From assembly GCF_916715725.1 (NCBI RefSeq), contig NZ_CAKAPD010000006.1, positions 59,077-123,076 on the forward strand: DNA of 64,000 nucleotides, in the 5' to 3' direction. Positions 51,943 through 60,350 of this stretch are shown in pieces (the first letter of the stretch is position 1; each line of letters starts with the position of its first letter). Source of the DNA: an uncultured Rothia sp. GTDB taxonomy: Bacteria; Actinomycetota; Actinomycetes; Actinomycetales; Micrococcaceae. A program made the position numbers and the translations under genes. The notes below the pieces were generated by a model. It was not told where the DNA came from. It searched no databases and saw only the letters and a program-made list of their open reading frames with translations.

Positions 51943-52887
51943 CTACTTCTCCATCAGCGCCTTCGCCAGCGCATCGTCAAGCACCAAATCGGTAATCGCA
52001 CCCGTACGCAATGCGCCACGCAAAGCACGCACACGGTGAGTACCGGAGGCAACACAAATACGGCGCGGAATCCGAGCCAGCTCCTTAGGAGTAGGACCCG
52101 ACGCACGCTTATTCAACTCAAGATCAGCCCAGGAACCATCCTCACGCAGAAGAATCGTACACATATCCCCCACAACACCCAGCTCACGCAACTGACGCTG
52201 CTCCTGCGCTTCAAAATAGCCACCCGAATACACGTGAGAAGGAATAGGGCCACCAAAAGCACCCACGCCAAAAATAGCGAGGTCAACATTGTGCTGGGCA
52301 TGCAGGTTCTTCTTAACGCTACGCTCACGCCACATGGCGGTCTTCGTGTCCGCGTAGTCAAAGAACGCGGGAACCGGGAAGTGAATCGCCTGCGCGTCAT
52401 AGGCATTCACCAGCTGCCCCAGCAGAGAGCCCAGGTACGGAATACCCGAATGGTGCGCATTACCGGCACCATTCATCTGCACGACAGTCACGCCCTTTAG
52501 AGGGCGACGCGGCAGGTGACGAGAAATCTCAGTCATGGTCGAACCCCACGCCACACCCAGGCTCGTGCCGTTATCAACCAGGGAATCAAGCAGTACCGCC
52601 GCGGTACGAGAAACCTGACCCATGCGGGCGATGGGAGTAGCATCCGGACGCACATTCACGAGGGTGACACGCACCTTATAGCGCTCACCAATGCGGCGCT
52701 CCAGCTCGCTACGGGTACGGAAGGACTCATCCAGACGGATCTGCACCATGCCGCTCTCACGAGCACTTTTAAGCAGGCGTGACACGGTGGCGCGAGAGAC
52801 CCCCAGACGAGCCGCGATAGCGTCCATCGTCATGTTGTGGATGTAGTACAGCTGCGCCGCCTCGTAGGTATGGTTAGCGCGTTCGTT
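51943..52887 (-). CDS. SorC/DeoR-type sugar-binding transcriptional regulator
   Basis: 314 residues from ATG 52887 (GGGGGT upstream); the open frame runs 26 codons further. Helix-turn-helix MTMDAIAARLGVSRATVSRLLK near the N-terminus, then the SorC effector fold (GVAWGSTMTEIS, FGVGAFGGP, SGTHRVRALRGALRTG). These proteins sense phosphorylated sugars or polyols. Being divergent from glpD with only 125 bases between, it probably regulates the glycerol genes (inference); DeoR- or IclR-type GlpR proteins are more usual in that role. Confidence 0.9.
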   Translation of the reverse strand, partial: NERANHTYEAAQLYYIHNMTMDAIAARLGVSRATVSRLLKSARESGMVQIRLDESFRTRSELERRIGERYKVRVTLVNVRPDATPIARMGQVSRTAAVLLDSLVDNGTSLGVAWGSTMTEISRHLPRRPLKGVTVVQMNGAGNAHHSGIPYLGSLLGQLVNAYDAQAIHFPVPAFFDYADTKTAMWRERSVKKNLHAQHNVDLAIFGVGAFGGPIPSHVYSGGYFEAQEQRQLRELGVVGDMCTILLREDGSWADLELNKRASGPTPKELARIPRRICVASGTHRVRALRGALRTGAITDLVLDDALAKALMEK

Positions 52888-53012
52888 CATTGCTCGCAGA
52901 CCCCCAGTGAAAATCCGTTCATGTGGTTTGGTTATTATTTCACCATTGGGTTTTACTATTTGCAAGATGAAACCCCCCGCCGCTCACGCGGCACGACAAG
53001 AAAGAGCACTAC
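52888..53012. promoter_or_regulatory. Divergent sorC / glpD control region
   Basis: 125 bases, AT-rich in the middle. TACTAT at 52954-52959 could be the glpD -10. No clear palindrome is seen, only imperfect GGTTT repeats. Confidence 0.4.
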
Positions 53013-54758
53013 ATGAGCTCCCAGCACTTTGCACAGCAGTCTCAGCTGACTGCTGAGTCCCGCGCCCAGGCACTCAAGAGCATGGTCAATGAAGAACTCG
53101 ACGTCCTGGTCGTCGGCGGCGGCATTACCGGTGCAGGTATTGCCCTCGATGCAGCAACCCGCGGTCTGCGCACCGGCATCGTCGAAGCAGGCGACTGGGC
53201 TGCAGGCACCAGTGCATGGTCCTCCAAGCTCGTCCACGGCGGCCTGCGCTACCTCTACAACCTCGACTTCAAGCTCGTGACCGAAGCACTGACCGAGCGC
53301 GGCCTGCTGCTGAACAAGATTGCTCCCCACCTCGTGCACGCACAGCCCTTCCTGTGGCCCCTGAAGATGCCCGTCATCGAGCGTGCATACTCCGCAATCG
53401 GCATCGGCATGTACGACACCCTGGCATTCCTCGGTTCCCGCGGCCACAAGGGTGTTCCCTCCCAGCGCCACTTCACCAAGGCAGGCACCAAGACCGTCTT
53501 CCCCGACATCAAGGATTCCGCATTCAGCGGCGCAATCCAGTTCTACGATGCACGCGTTGACGACGCACGCCTCGTCATCGACGTGGTCCGCACCGCTGCA
53601 GGCTACGGCGCACTGGCTGCATCCCGCACCCAGGTTGTCGGCTTCACCAAGGATGCATCCGGCCGCGTCATCGGCGCAGAGCTGGCAGACCTGGAAACCG
53701 GCGAGCGCCTGAACGTACGCGCAAAGCACGTCATCAACGCAACCGGCGTGTGGACCGAAGAGTCCGAGTCCCTGGCTAACCCCGATGCAGGCCTGGAGGT
53801 TCTCGCATCCAAGGGTATCCACATCGTGGTTCCCCGCGACCGCATCAACGCAACCAGCGGTATCTTCACCAAGACCGAGAAGTCCGTTCTCTTCATCATT
53901 CCCTGGCAGCGTTACTGGATCATCGGCACCACTGACACCCCCTACACCGAGGACCGCGAGCGCCCCGTCGCAACCAGCAAGGACATCGACTACGTCCTGA
54001 TGCAGGCTAACAAGCTGATCGCTAACCCGCTGACCCGCGAGGACATCATCGGCACCTACACCGGTCTGCGCCCGCTGCTGCAGCCCAAGGTAAAGGACGG
54101 CGCAGCATCCACCAAGGTTTCCCGCGAGCACACCGTGACCGAGGTTGCACCCGGCATGAGCGCAATTGCAGGCGGCAAGCTCACCACCTACCGTGTCATG
54201 GCTGCCGACGCTGTCGACTTCGCACTGGGCGAGCAGGCTAAGCAGAACCCCTCCGTGACCGCAACCATCGGCCTGGTCGGTGCAGACGGCTACCACGCAA
54301 TCGCTGCTAACCGTGCACGCTACGCAGAGCGTTACGGCTGGGATGAGGACCGTATCACCCACCTGCTCGAGCGTTACGGCGCGCAGATTGAGGACCTCGG
54401 CGCTCTCATCGACGCTGACCCGTCCCTCGGTGCTCCCCTGGCTAAGGCACCCCAGTTCCTGCGTGCAGACGTCGTCTTCGCTGTCCGCTACGAAGGTGCA
54501 CTGCACCTGGAGGACGTTCTGGTCCGCCGCGTACGCCTCGACCTTGAGCAGCGCGACCGCGGCCTGGCAGCAGCAGACGAGATCCTCGACATCCTGCGTG
54601 CCGAGCTCGGCTGGGACGACAAGAAGGTCAAGGAGGAACTTGACCTCTACGCAGCACGCGTTGCAGCAATGCGCGAGGCAGAGTCCACCTCCACCGATGC
54701 TGAGGCATCGGCAAAGATTGAGGCTGTCACCCCCGTGGCACCCCGCGTGAAGCTCTAA
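53013..54758 (+). CDS. glpD: Glycerol-3-phosphate dehydrogenase (FAD-dependent)
   Basis: 581 residues. FAD loop VLVVGGGITGAGIALDAATRG, then WSSKLVHGGLRYL, and GTTDTPY with ITAGKLTTYR-type block (AIAGGKLTTYRVMA). It oxidises glycerol 3-phosphate to dihydroxyacetone phosphate, passing electrons to menaquinone at the membrane. It precedes glpF and glpK on the same strand after a 345-base gap. Extreme preference for C-ending and a few other codons (GCA, AAG, CTG) marks it as highly expressed. Confidence 0.96.
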   Translation: MSSQHFAQQSQLTAESRAQALKSMVNEELDVLVVGGGITGAGIALDAATRGLRTGIVEAGDWAAGTSAWSSKLVHGGLRYLYNLDFKLVTEALTERGLLLNKIAPHLVHAQPFLWPLKMPVIERAYSAIGIGMYDTLAFLGSRGHKGVPSQRHFTKAGTKTVFPDIKDSAFSGAIQFYDARVDDARLVIDVVRTAAGYGALAASRTQVVGFTKDASGRVIGAELADLETGERLNVRAKHVINATGVWTEESESLANPDAGLEVLASKGIHIVVPRDRINATSGIFTKTEKSVLFIIPWQRYWIIGTTDTPYTEDRERPVATSKDIDYVLMQANKLIANPLTREDIIGTYTGLRPLLQPKVKDGAASTKVSREHTVTEVAPGMSAIAGGKLTTYRVMAADAVDFALGEQAKQNPSVTATIGLVGADGYHAIAANRARYAERYGWDEDRITHLLERYGAQIEDLGALIDADPSLGAPLAKAPQFLRADVVFAVRYEGALHLEDVLVRRVRLDLEQRDRGLAAADEILDILRAELGWDDKKVKEELDLYAARVAAMREAESTSTDAEASAKIEAVTPVAPRVKL

Positions 54759-54816
54759 TCCTTAGAGATTCCGCATACCTTTCGTAACCGATTACTTGGT
54801 ACGAACCGGCCGTTCG

Positions 54817-54859
54817 CCCCTCACCGAACATGGGCTATCTCATACATTCCGGTGAGGGG
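54817..54859 (+). terminator. Hairpin after glpD
   Basis: 10-bp GC-rich stem (CCCCTCACCG at 54817-54826 with 54850-54859) with a 23-base loop, 59 bases past the glpD stop. No T-tract; it may partly terminate or protect glpD mRNA. Confidence 0.45.
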
Positions 54860-54889
54860 TGGACGGACGGTTAAATAACCGTTTACAAT
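54860..54889 (+). promoter_or_regulatory. Candidate glpFK promoter with palindromic operator
   Basis: TGGACG (54860-54865) and TACAAT (54884-54889) are spaced 18 bases; between them lies the palindrome CGGTTAAATAACCG (54868-54881). A repressor bound there would block the polymerase. Another TAACCG half site lies at 54785-54790. Confidence 0.55.
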
Positions 54890-55103
54890 AAACCCCCTGC
54901 ACAAGAAGCAGAGCGCTAAATACGGGGCTAACCCACAGTGCAATCTGCTTCCCATTCAGACATTCAACCAATATTTTCGTAGCAACCGCTACACATTTCA
55001 GCACAGCGTTGTGCCCCAAAACCGCATTGCGGGGAGGACGGCACAGGAACAAACAAGCATCAGTTCGCTTGCCTTCCAGACGCTTCGTCTTCAAGGAGCA
55101 TCA

Positions 55104-55901
55104 ATGTCTCTTCTTGCTTCCGCAGGAACTGTACTTGCAGCCGGCTCATCCGCTCTCGTGGATGCATCCGGTGCCCCCACCACTCTTGGTTTTGTACTTT
55201 CCGAGTTCTTCGGTACCTTCATCCTGATTCTGCTTGGTGCCGGCGTATGCGCCGCAGTGACCCTCAAGAAGTCCTACGCTAAGGACGCAGGCTGGGTTGT
55301 TATCACCTTCGGTTGGGGTCTGGCAGTGTTCACCGCCGTATACCTCTCCTTCCACTCCGGTGCACATCTGAGCCCCGCTGTGACCGTTGGCCTGGCAACT
55401 GCAGGCCGCGACCTGGCAACTGGCGTTCCCGCAACCCCGCTGAACATCACCCTGTACATCGTCGCTCAGATGCTCGGCGCAATGGCTGGTGCAACCGCAG
55501 CCTACCTGACTTACAAGAAGCACTTCGATGAGGACCCGGGCGACCGCCTCGGCATCTTCGCAACCGGCCCCGCTATCAAGTCCTACGGCTGGAACGTGCT
55601 CACCGAGATTATCGGCACCTTCGTCCTGATTGGCTGGATTATCGCATCCGGTAAGACCCCCGCCCAGATTGGCCCCCTGGCTGTTGCCCTGGTCGTTGTT
55701 TCTATCGGTATGAGCCTCGGTGGCGCAACCGGTTACGCTATCAACCCCGCCCGTGACCTCGGCCCCCGTATCGCCTACACCTTCCTGCCCATCCCCGGTA
55801 AGACCGGCTCCAACTGGTCTTACGCATGGGTTCCGGTTGTTGGCCCGATTATCGGCGCAGTCCTTGCTGGCCTGATCGTTCCGGCAGTCCTGCCCCTCTA
55901 A
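55104..55901 (+). CDS. glpF: Glycerol facilitator (aquaglyceroporin)
   Basis: Start at 55104 with AAGGAG 5 bases upstream; an open frame extends 31 codons up without support. 265 residues, six membrane helices in two inverted halves. The second channel motif is INPARDLGPR as expected, but the first reads HLSPAVT instead of NPA. Glycerol and similar small polyols pass through the inner membrane. It is followed 42 bases later by glpK, which traps glycerol by phosphorylation. Confidence 0.94.
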   Translation: MSLLASAGTVLAAGSSALVDASGAPTTLGFVLSEFFGTFILILLGAGVCAAVTLKKSYAKDAGWVVITFGWGLAVFTAVYLSFHSGAHLSPAVTVGLATAGRDLATGVPATPLNITLYIVAQMLGAMAGATAAYLTYKKHFDEDPGDRLGIFATGPAIKSYGWNVLTEIIGTFVLIGWIIASGKTPAQIGPLAVALVVVSIGMSLGGATGYAINPARDLGPRIAYTFLPIPGKTGSNWSYAWVPVVGPIIGAVLAGLIVPAVLPL

Positions 55902-55943
55902 ATCTCTCCAAAACCCCGTCTTTTTAGTTCTAAGGAAAAATCA

Positions 55944-57500
55944 ATGACGACTTCTCTGCACTCCGCAACCCTCGACACCGAGCGCAAGTACATCCTCTCC
56001 ATCGACCAGGGCACCACCAGCTCCCGCGCGATCCTGTTCAACAAGGCGGGCGAGAACGTAGCGTACGGTCAGCTCGAGCACGAGCAGATCTTCCCCAAGG
56101 CAGGCTGGGTTGAGCACAACGCAACCGAGATTTGGCAGAACGTCCGCAAGGTCGTAGCAACCGCAATGGCAAACGGCGAAGTCAACCACCACGAAATCGC
56201 TGCAGTCGGTATCACCAACCAGCGTGAAACCACCGTCGTGTGGGACAAGAACACCGGCGAGCCCGTCTACAACGCAATCGTCTGGCAGGACACCCGCACC
56301 CAGGACATCGTTGAAGAACTCGCGGGCGAAGAGGGCGTTGGCAAGTACCACGACATCGTCGGCCTGAACCTCTCCACCTACTTCTCCGGCCCCAAGATCA
56401 AGTGGATCCTGGACAACGTTGAAGGCGCACGCGAGCGCGCAGAGCGTGGCGACCTGCTCTTCGGCAACACCGACACCTGGCTGGTCTGGAACCTGACCGG
56501 TGGTGTTGACGGCGGTGTTCACGTCACCGACGTGACCAACGCATCCCGTACCCTGCTGATGAACATCCGCACCCTCGAATGGGATCCGCAGATCGCTGCA
56601 GACATGGGTATTCCCATGAGCATGCTGCCCGAAATCAAGTCCTCCTCCGAGGTGTACGGCTTCGGCCGCCCAACCGGTCTGCTCGCAGGCACCCCCATCG
56701 CGGGTATCCTGGGTGACCAGCAGGCTGCAACCTTCGGCCAGGCTTGCTTCGAGAAGGGCATGGCGAAGAACACCTACGGTACCGGTAACTTCATGCTCAT
56801 GAACACCGGCAACGAGCCTGTCTTCTCCAACAACGGCCTGCTGACCACCGTCGCATACAAGATTGGCGACGCAGCTCCCGTCTACGCTCTGGAAGGCTCG
56901 GTCGCGATGAGTGGCTCCCTGATTCAGTGGCTGCGCGACAACCTGCGCATGATTGAGAACGCTGCAGAGTCTGAGGAACTGGCTACCTCCGTTGAAGACT
57001 CCGGTGGCTGCTACGTTGTTCCCGCGTTCTCCGGCCTGTTCGCGCCTCACTGGCGTTCCGACGCTCGTGGCGTCATCGTTGGTCTGACCCGCTACGTGAA
57101 CCGTGCACACATCGTGCGTGCGGCACTGGAAGCAACCGCATTCCAGACCCGTGAGGTTCTAGACGCAATGAACGCTGACTCCGGTGTTGAGCTCTCCGAA
57201 CTGCGCGTGGACGGCGGCATGACCGCTAACGAGTTCCTCATGCAGTTCCAGGCTGACATCCTCGGCGTTCCCGTGATCCGCCCGAAGGTTGTTGAGACCA
57301 CCGCACTGGGCGCAGCATACGCTGCAGGTATCGCTGTTGGTTTCTGGACCGGCGAGCAGGACGTTGTGGACAACTGGGCTGAGGACAAGCGCTGGCTGCC
57401 CTCCATGGAGCCCGCAGAGGTCGACCGCCAGTACCGCCTGTGGAAGAAGGCTGTCTCCCGCACCCTCGAGTGGGTTGATGAGGACGTTCCGACCGCCTAA
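55944..57500 (+). CDS. glpK: Glycerol kinase
   Basis: 518 residues, usual length about 500. SIDQGTTSSRAILFN at the N-terminus, ITNQRETTVVWD, LFGNTDTWLVWNLTGG and GTGNFMLMNTG belong to the FGGY kinase family; the GPHWRSDARG block of the active site is present as APHWRSDARGVIVGLTR. It converts glycerol to glycerol 3-phosphate, substrate of GlpD. Ribosome-binding site AAGGAAA. Strong codon bias as in glpD and glpF. Confidence 0.97.
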   Translation: MTTSLHSATLDTERKYILSIDQGTTSSRAILFNKAGENVAYGQLEHEQIFPKAGWVEHNATEIWQNVRKVVATAMANGEVNHHEIAAVGITNQRETTVVWDKNTGEPVYNAIVWQDTRTQDIVEELAGEEGVGKYHDIVGLNLSTYFSGPKIKWILDNVEGARERAERGDLLFGNTDTWLVWNLTGGVDGGVHVTDVTNASRTLLMNIRTLEWDPQIAADMGIPMSMLPEIKSSSEVYGFGRPTGLLAGTPIAGILGDQQAATFGQACFEKGMAKNTYGTGNFMLMNTGNEPVFSNNGLLTTVAYKIGDAAPVYALEGSVAMSGSLIQWLRDNLRMIENAAESEELATSVEDSGGCYVVPAFSGLFAPHWRSDARGVIVGLTRYVNRAHIVRAALEATAFQTREVLDAMNADSGVELSELRVDGGMTANEFLMQFQADILGVPVIRPKVVETTALGAAYAAGIAVGFWTGEQDVVDNWAEDKRWLPSMEPAEVDRQYRLWKKAVSRTLEWVDEDVPTA

Positions 57501-58164
57501 TCGCAGCACCCGTTGCCTAACGGCACGGCCCGCGTACTAGCGGCCCCGGCTGCTTCTCCCCCACTGTAGGGTTGAGGCTGCCGGGGCTTTTCGCCGTTTT
57601 ATGACGCTTGGTTCAGCGTTTATTGCGGCGTAATTTCTACAAAAATTAGTGCTGGGGGTACCGTTGGTTTTTGTAAATTCGGTATCTTCCGCCAATACCT
57701 GGCGCGGTGTTGTTCGTGAGGTGTCAGTACCGCACAGGACGCGTACGCGACATATTCATGCGCTGTCCTGACAGGTGTCGACGGTTCGCGCTGATACTTC
57801 ATTTACGCTCCCGTCCGCCACGGTGCTTCACGTACCGCGGCGGACGGACTTTTATCTCTTGTTACAGGGTTCTCTGTGTTAGCGACGAGCGTGGGTTCGC
57901 TTTTCGTTGCAGTTCTCGCTGTAAAATCACTCGTTTTATGTCCCTTGTTGAGATACCCGTTCACATGTTGTGTGGGGTTGGTCTAACAGCGTTTGCATAC
58001 CTTTTATGTCTACTTCACGCGCCGTATCATAGATATATAGGCTTATTGATCCTGTTCAGGCCGCCGAAGATGGCGGTTGGTTACGCATCCGGCACCTTCC
58101 GGTGCTCATGAGAACGGAGAGAGGCTCCGTTGAAAGGAGGGAGCGGGATTTCCCCGCACCGATT
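57501..58164. other. Intergenic region after glpK
   Basis: About 660 bases. A terminator lies at 57543-57591. The rest (57600-58100) is mixed AT-rich sequence with no convincing gene; a 134-codon plus-strand frame and a 60-codon minus-strand frame have atypical composition. Small hairpins near 58089-58130 precede the next gene. Confidence 0.6.
57543..57591 (+). terminator. Terminator of the glp genes
   Basis: GCCCCGGC/GCCGGGGC stem (57543-57550 with 57580-57587) with a 29-base loop, followed by TTTT. It lies 42 bases past glpK. Confidence 0.82.
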
Positions 58165-58470
58165 ATGGTTGATGTTCGTCGCCGCAAGCTTGCAATTATT
58201 GCCATGAACGTTTCGGTTCTTGCAGCTGCTCTCTCCTGGCTGTTGGTGCTCTTCTCCGTCATGTATTCTGCCGCCGCTGTGCCGTGGGCTCTGGGCGTTG
58301 CTATCGTGTTGACTGTGATTGGCGCCTACGCGCTGTACCGCTACTACTCCAAGTACTCGCATGTGCTCCCGAACGAGGACCCGGATGCGCACGATGTGCT
58401 CGGCCACGATCTGCACTCAACCCACCTGCCGCACCTGCACCACACGGAGGGCAACGCTGACCGCGCGTAA
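58165..58470 (+). CDS. Small two-helix membrane protein with His-rich tail
   Basis: 101 residues from ATG 58165 (MVDVRRRKLAIIAMNVSVLA). Two membrane helices (about 10-33 and 37-60) and a hydrophilic tail with seven His (HDLHSTHLPHLHH). Function unknown; a metal-binding tail is possible. The only good ribosome-binding site, AAGGAGG, lies 27-33 bases upstream and is separated from the start by a GCGGG/CCCGC hairpin, which might bring it closer. The open frame extends to GTG 58102, so the start is uncertain. Confidence 0.6.
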   Translation: MVDVRRRKLAIIAMNVSVLAAALSWLLVLFSVMYSAAAVPWALGVAIVLTVIGAYALYRYYSKYSHVLPNEDPDAHDVLGHDLHSTHLPHLHHTEGNADRA

Positions 58471-58520
58471 TTCTGGCAGGGCAGCCGCTAAGTAGCGACC
58501 TTCGCCACCTCCTAGGCAGC

Positions 58521-58564
58521 GTAAATGTGCCGCCTCACCGGTATCAGTGAGGCGGCACATTTAC
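58521..58564. terminator. Strong bidirectional terminator
   Basis: Perfect 18-bp stem (58521-58538 with 58547-58564, 8-base loop) between convergent genes. Flanks are only mildly T-rich. Confidence 0.88.
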
Positions 58565-58597
58565 ATTAAAATCACGGTTCAGAGTCCAAACCAACGA

Positions 58598-59179
58598 TTA
58601 TTTCTCAACGGTTGATTCAGCACTTCGACGCGCTACTGCTTCGGCTTTGGCTAGTTCTGCCTTTTCGTTCTCTTGAACTACAAGAGCGTTATATTTCCAA
58701 CCGGGGATTCGTTCAACAAGCCATCCTATCCAGAGGAGCGCCGCGGTAATGAGAGCGACAGGAATCAGGTAGATGAGGGCTCTCGGGTCGCGAGTGTGGT
58801 CCGAGCCCAGCACGGTGAGCTCCCACAGCAGAAGAACCGGTGCCGCCATGGAAGGCATCACGATAAAAAGGATCAAGGCATAGTAATTGCCCATCTTGCT
58901 ACCGGGCCTACCTCTATTCATACGAGCTTGGGTGACGGCTCTCTTCAGGCGTTTGTATTCTTCTAAGGTTTCGCCGTCTAGAAGCGAAGCCTCAGGGATC
59001 TTGGCGATAACGTACTGCACGGCTTCCAAATCAGAGGGCGCACAAATATAGATATGCCCCTGGGAAGTAACGGTATATTCTTTCGCGATGTCGAGGCACG
59101 CCTGCGCGTAACGGTTATTGAGCTCTCGGCTCTCCGGGTTTTCCTGGAGTTGCCGGCGGATATCTTTCAGGTCTTCCAT
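58598..59179 (-). CDS. Membrane protein of unknown function
   Basis: 193 residues from ATG 59179 (AAGGAG 4 bases upstream; a 50-codon upstream extension lacks support). N-terminal 95 residues are helical and charged (EDLKDIRRQLQENPE, TYAQACLDIAKEY-like), with a YKRLKRAVTQARMNRG basic patch before two membrane segments (about 100-121 and 136-157). A second charged helix follows (QENEKAELAKAEAVARR). I do not recognise the family. It is monocistronic, and its codon use is less biased than that of its neighbours. Confidence 0.75.
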   Translation of the reverse strand: MEDLKDIRRQLQENPESRELNNRYAQACLDIAKEYTVTSQGHIYICAPSDLEAVQYVIAKIPEASLLDGETLEEYKRLKRAVTQARMNRGRPGSKMGNYYALILFIVMPSMAAPVLLLWELTVLGSDHTRDPRALIYLIPVALITAALLWIGWLVERIPGWKYNALVVQENEKAELAKAEAVARRSAESTVEK

Positions 59180-59525
59180 GTTTCTCCTTGCAATTTCAGT
59201 CATCGTTGAACCCATCGGTAAGGCACGAGAAACACAGGTCACCCCACCCGGTGCGGGGTGAAGAAGCCGGAGTATTGAATTGCAGTGTATCGGTGTGTAC
59301 TTCACAGAATGCCAGCTCTTCGGGCTCAATCAAAATTGCCGGGCATCCTGAGATATTTCAACAGCGGTACAAACGGCGGTGCATACATCTCATATATAGC
59401 GGTCAGTTATAGACAAAATCCGGTGCGGGTACGGTACGGAGGCGCCCCTCCCCTATGATGGTTGAAAGGGGTATTTGCCCCTCATACCATTTGCAGTACA
59501 CGCCCACGAGCCAACGAGGAAGAGC

Positions 59526-60137
59526 ATGACCAAAGCGACCGATTCGCCGCAGACGCCGGAAGCGCTCGCGCGCTGGTACACTCGCTACTCGAGCCCCGTC
59601 GGCGTGCTCTACCTTGCAGCCCGCGCGGATGCGATTGTGGGCATCTGGTACGAGGATCAGGCGCATTTTCCGCTTCCCCATGAGCTCGGTGGGCTGATTG
59701 AGAATCCCGGAGCCTATCTGCGGGAGCGCGACACGGCGGAAGATGAAGAGCCTACCGGCGAACATGCTGCGGCGCAGTTGCTGTCTCGCGCTGAGGCAGA
59801 GCTTTCCGAGTATTTTGAACGCAAGCGCACTTCTTTTACGTTGCCGTTAGATCCTGAGGGCACCGATTTTCAGCTGATTGTGTGGGAGCATCTGAAGACT
59901 GTTCCTGCCGGGTACACCACCACTTACGGCGAGATTTCGCGTGCGGTTGGCCCGGGTGCCCCGGCGCAAGCTGTGGGTCAGGCGGTCGGCCGTAATAAGG
60001 TTTCTATTATGATTCCGTGCCACCGCGTTATTGGTGCTGACGGTAGTCTGACCGGTTACGCTGGCGGGGTTGAGCGTAAGCAGTTCCTCCTCGATTTGGA
60101 GGAGCCGGAAGAGGTGCGGGAGGCGCGGCTCTTCTAG
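59526..60137 (+). CDS. ogt: Methylated-DNA--protein-cysteine methyltransferase
   Basis: 203 residues from ATG 59526 (GAGGA upstream). C-terminal domain has TTYGEISRAVG, AVGQAVGRNKVSIMIPCHRVIG with the acceptor cysteine, and LTGYAGGVERKQFLL. It removes methyl groups from O6-methylguanine and is consumed in doing so. The N-terminal ribonuclease-H-like part (about 12-105) carries an acidic insertion (RERDTAEDEEPTGEHA). It lies next to tag, so the pair forms a small alkylation-repair cluster on one strand. Confidence 0.94.
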   Translation: MTKATDSPQTPEALARWYTRYSSPVGVLYLAARADAIVGIWYEDQAHFPLPHELGGLIENPGAYLRERDTAEDEEPTGEHAAAQLLSRAEAELSEYFERKRTSFTLPLDPEGTDFQLIVWEHLKTVPAGYTTTYGEISRAVGPGAPAQAVGQAVGRNKVSIMIPCHRVIGADGSLTGYAGGVERKQFLLDLEEPEEVREARLF

Positions 60138-60350
60138 CGCCTGCCGGCTAGTCTTCGAGGCTCATGACGGGGTGGGGTATGCATCGGGTGCGTACCCCAC
60201 CCTTTTTCGTACCTGCTTTCGGTGTCGCTGTTCTGCAACACGACACATAATCGAATATAGTTGCGATTTATTCACGGTAGAGTTACTGTTTAAATAGAAC
60301 ATGCTTCCGAAATACTCGGATCAGCTCAGCAATCTCAGAGAGGAGAGACC

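Larger units (their letters stand above)
54759..55103. other. glpD-glpF intergenic region
   Basis: 345 bases. Contains a hairpin at 54817-54859 (10-bp stem), a palindrome at 54868-54881 and a promoter-like TACAAT at 54884-54889, all pointing to separate control of glpFK. The remaining 200 bases are a leader without visible features. Confidence 0.65.

Noticed and set aside
57707..58111. 134-codon plus-strand frame after glpK
   Set aside because: Cys/Arg-rich composition unlike genome proteins, no ribosome-binding site, and not followed by a coupled gene.
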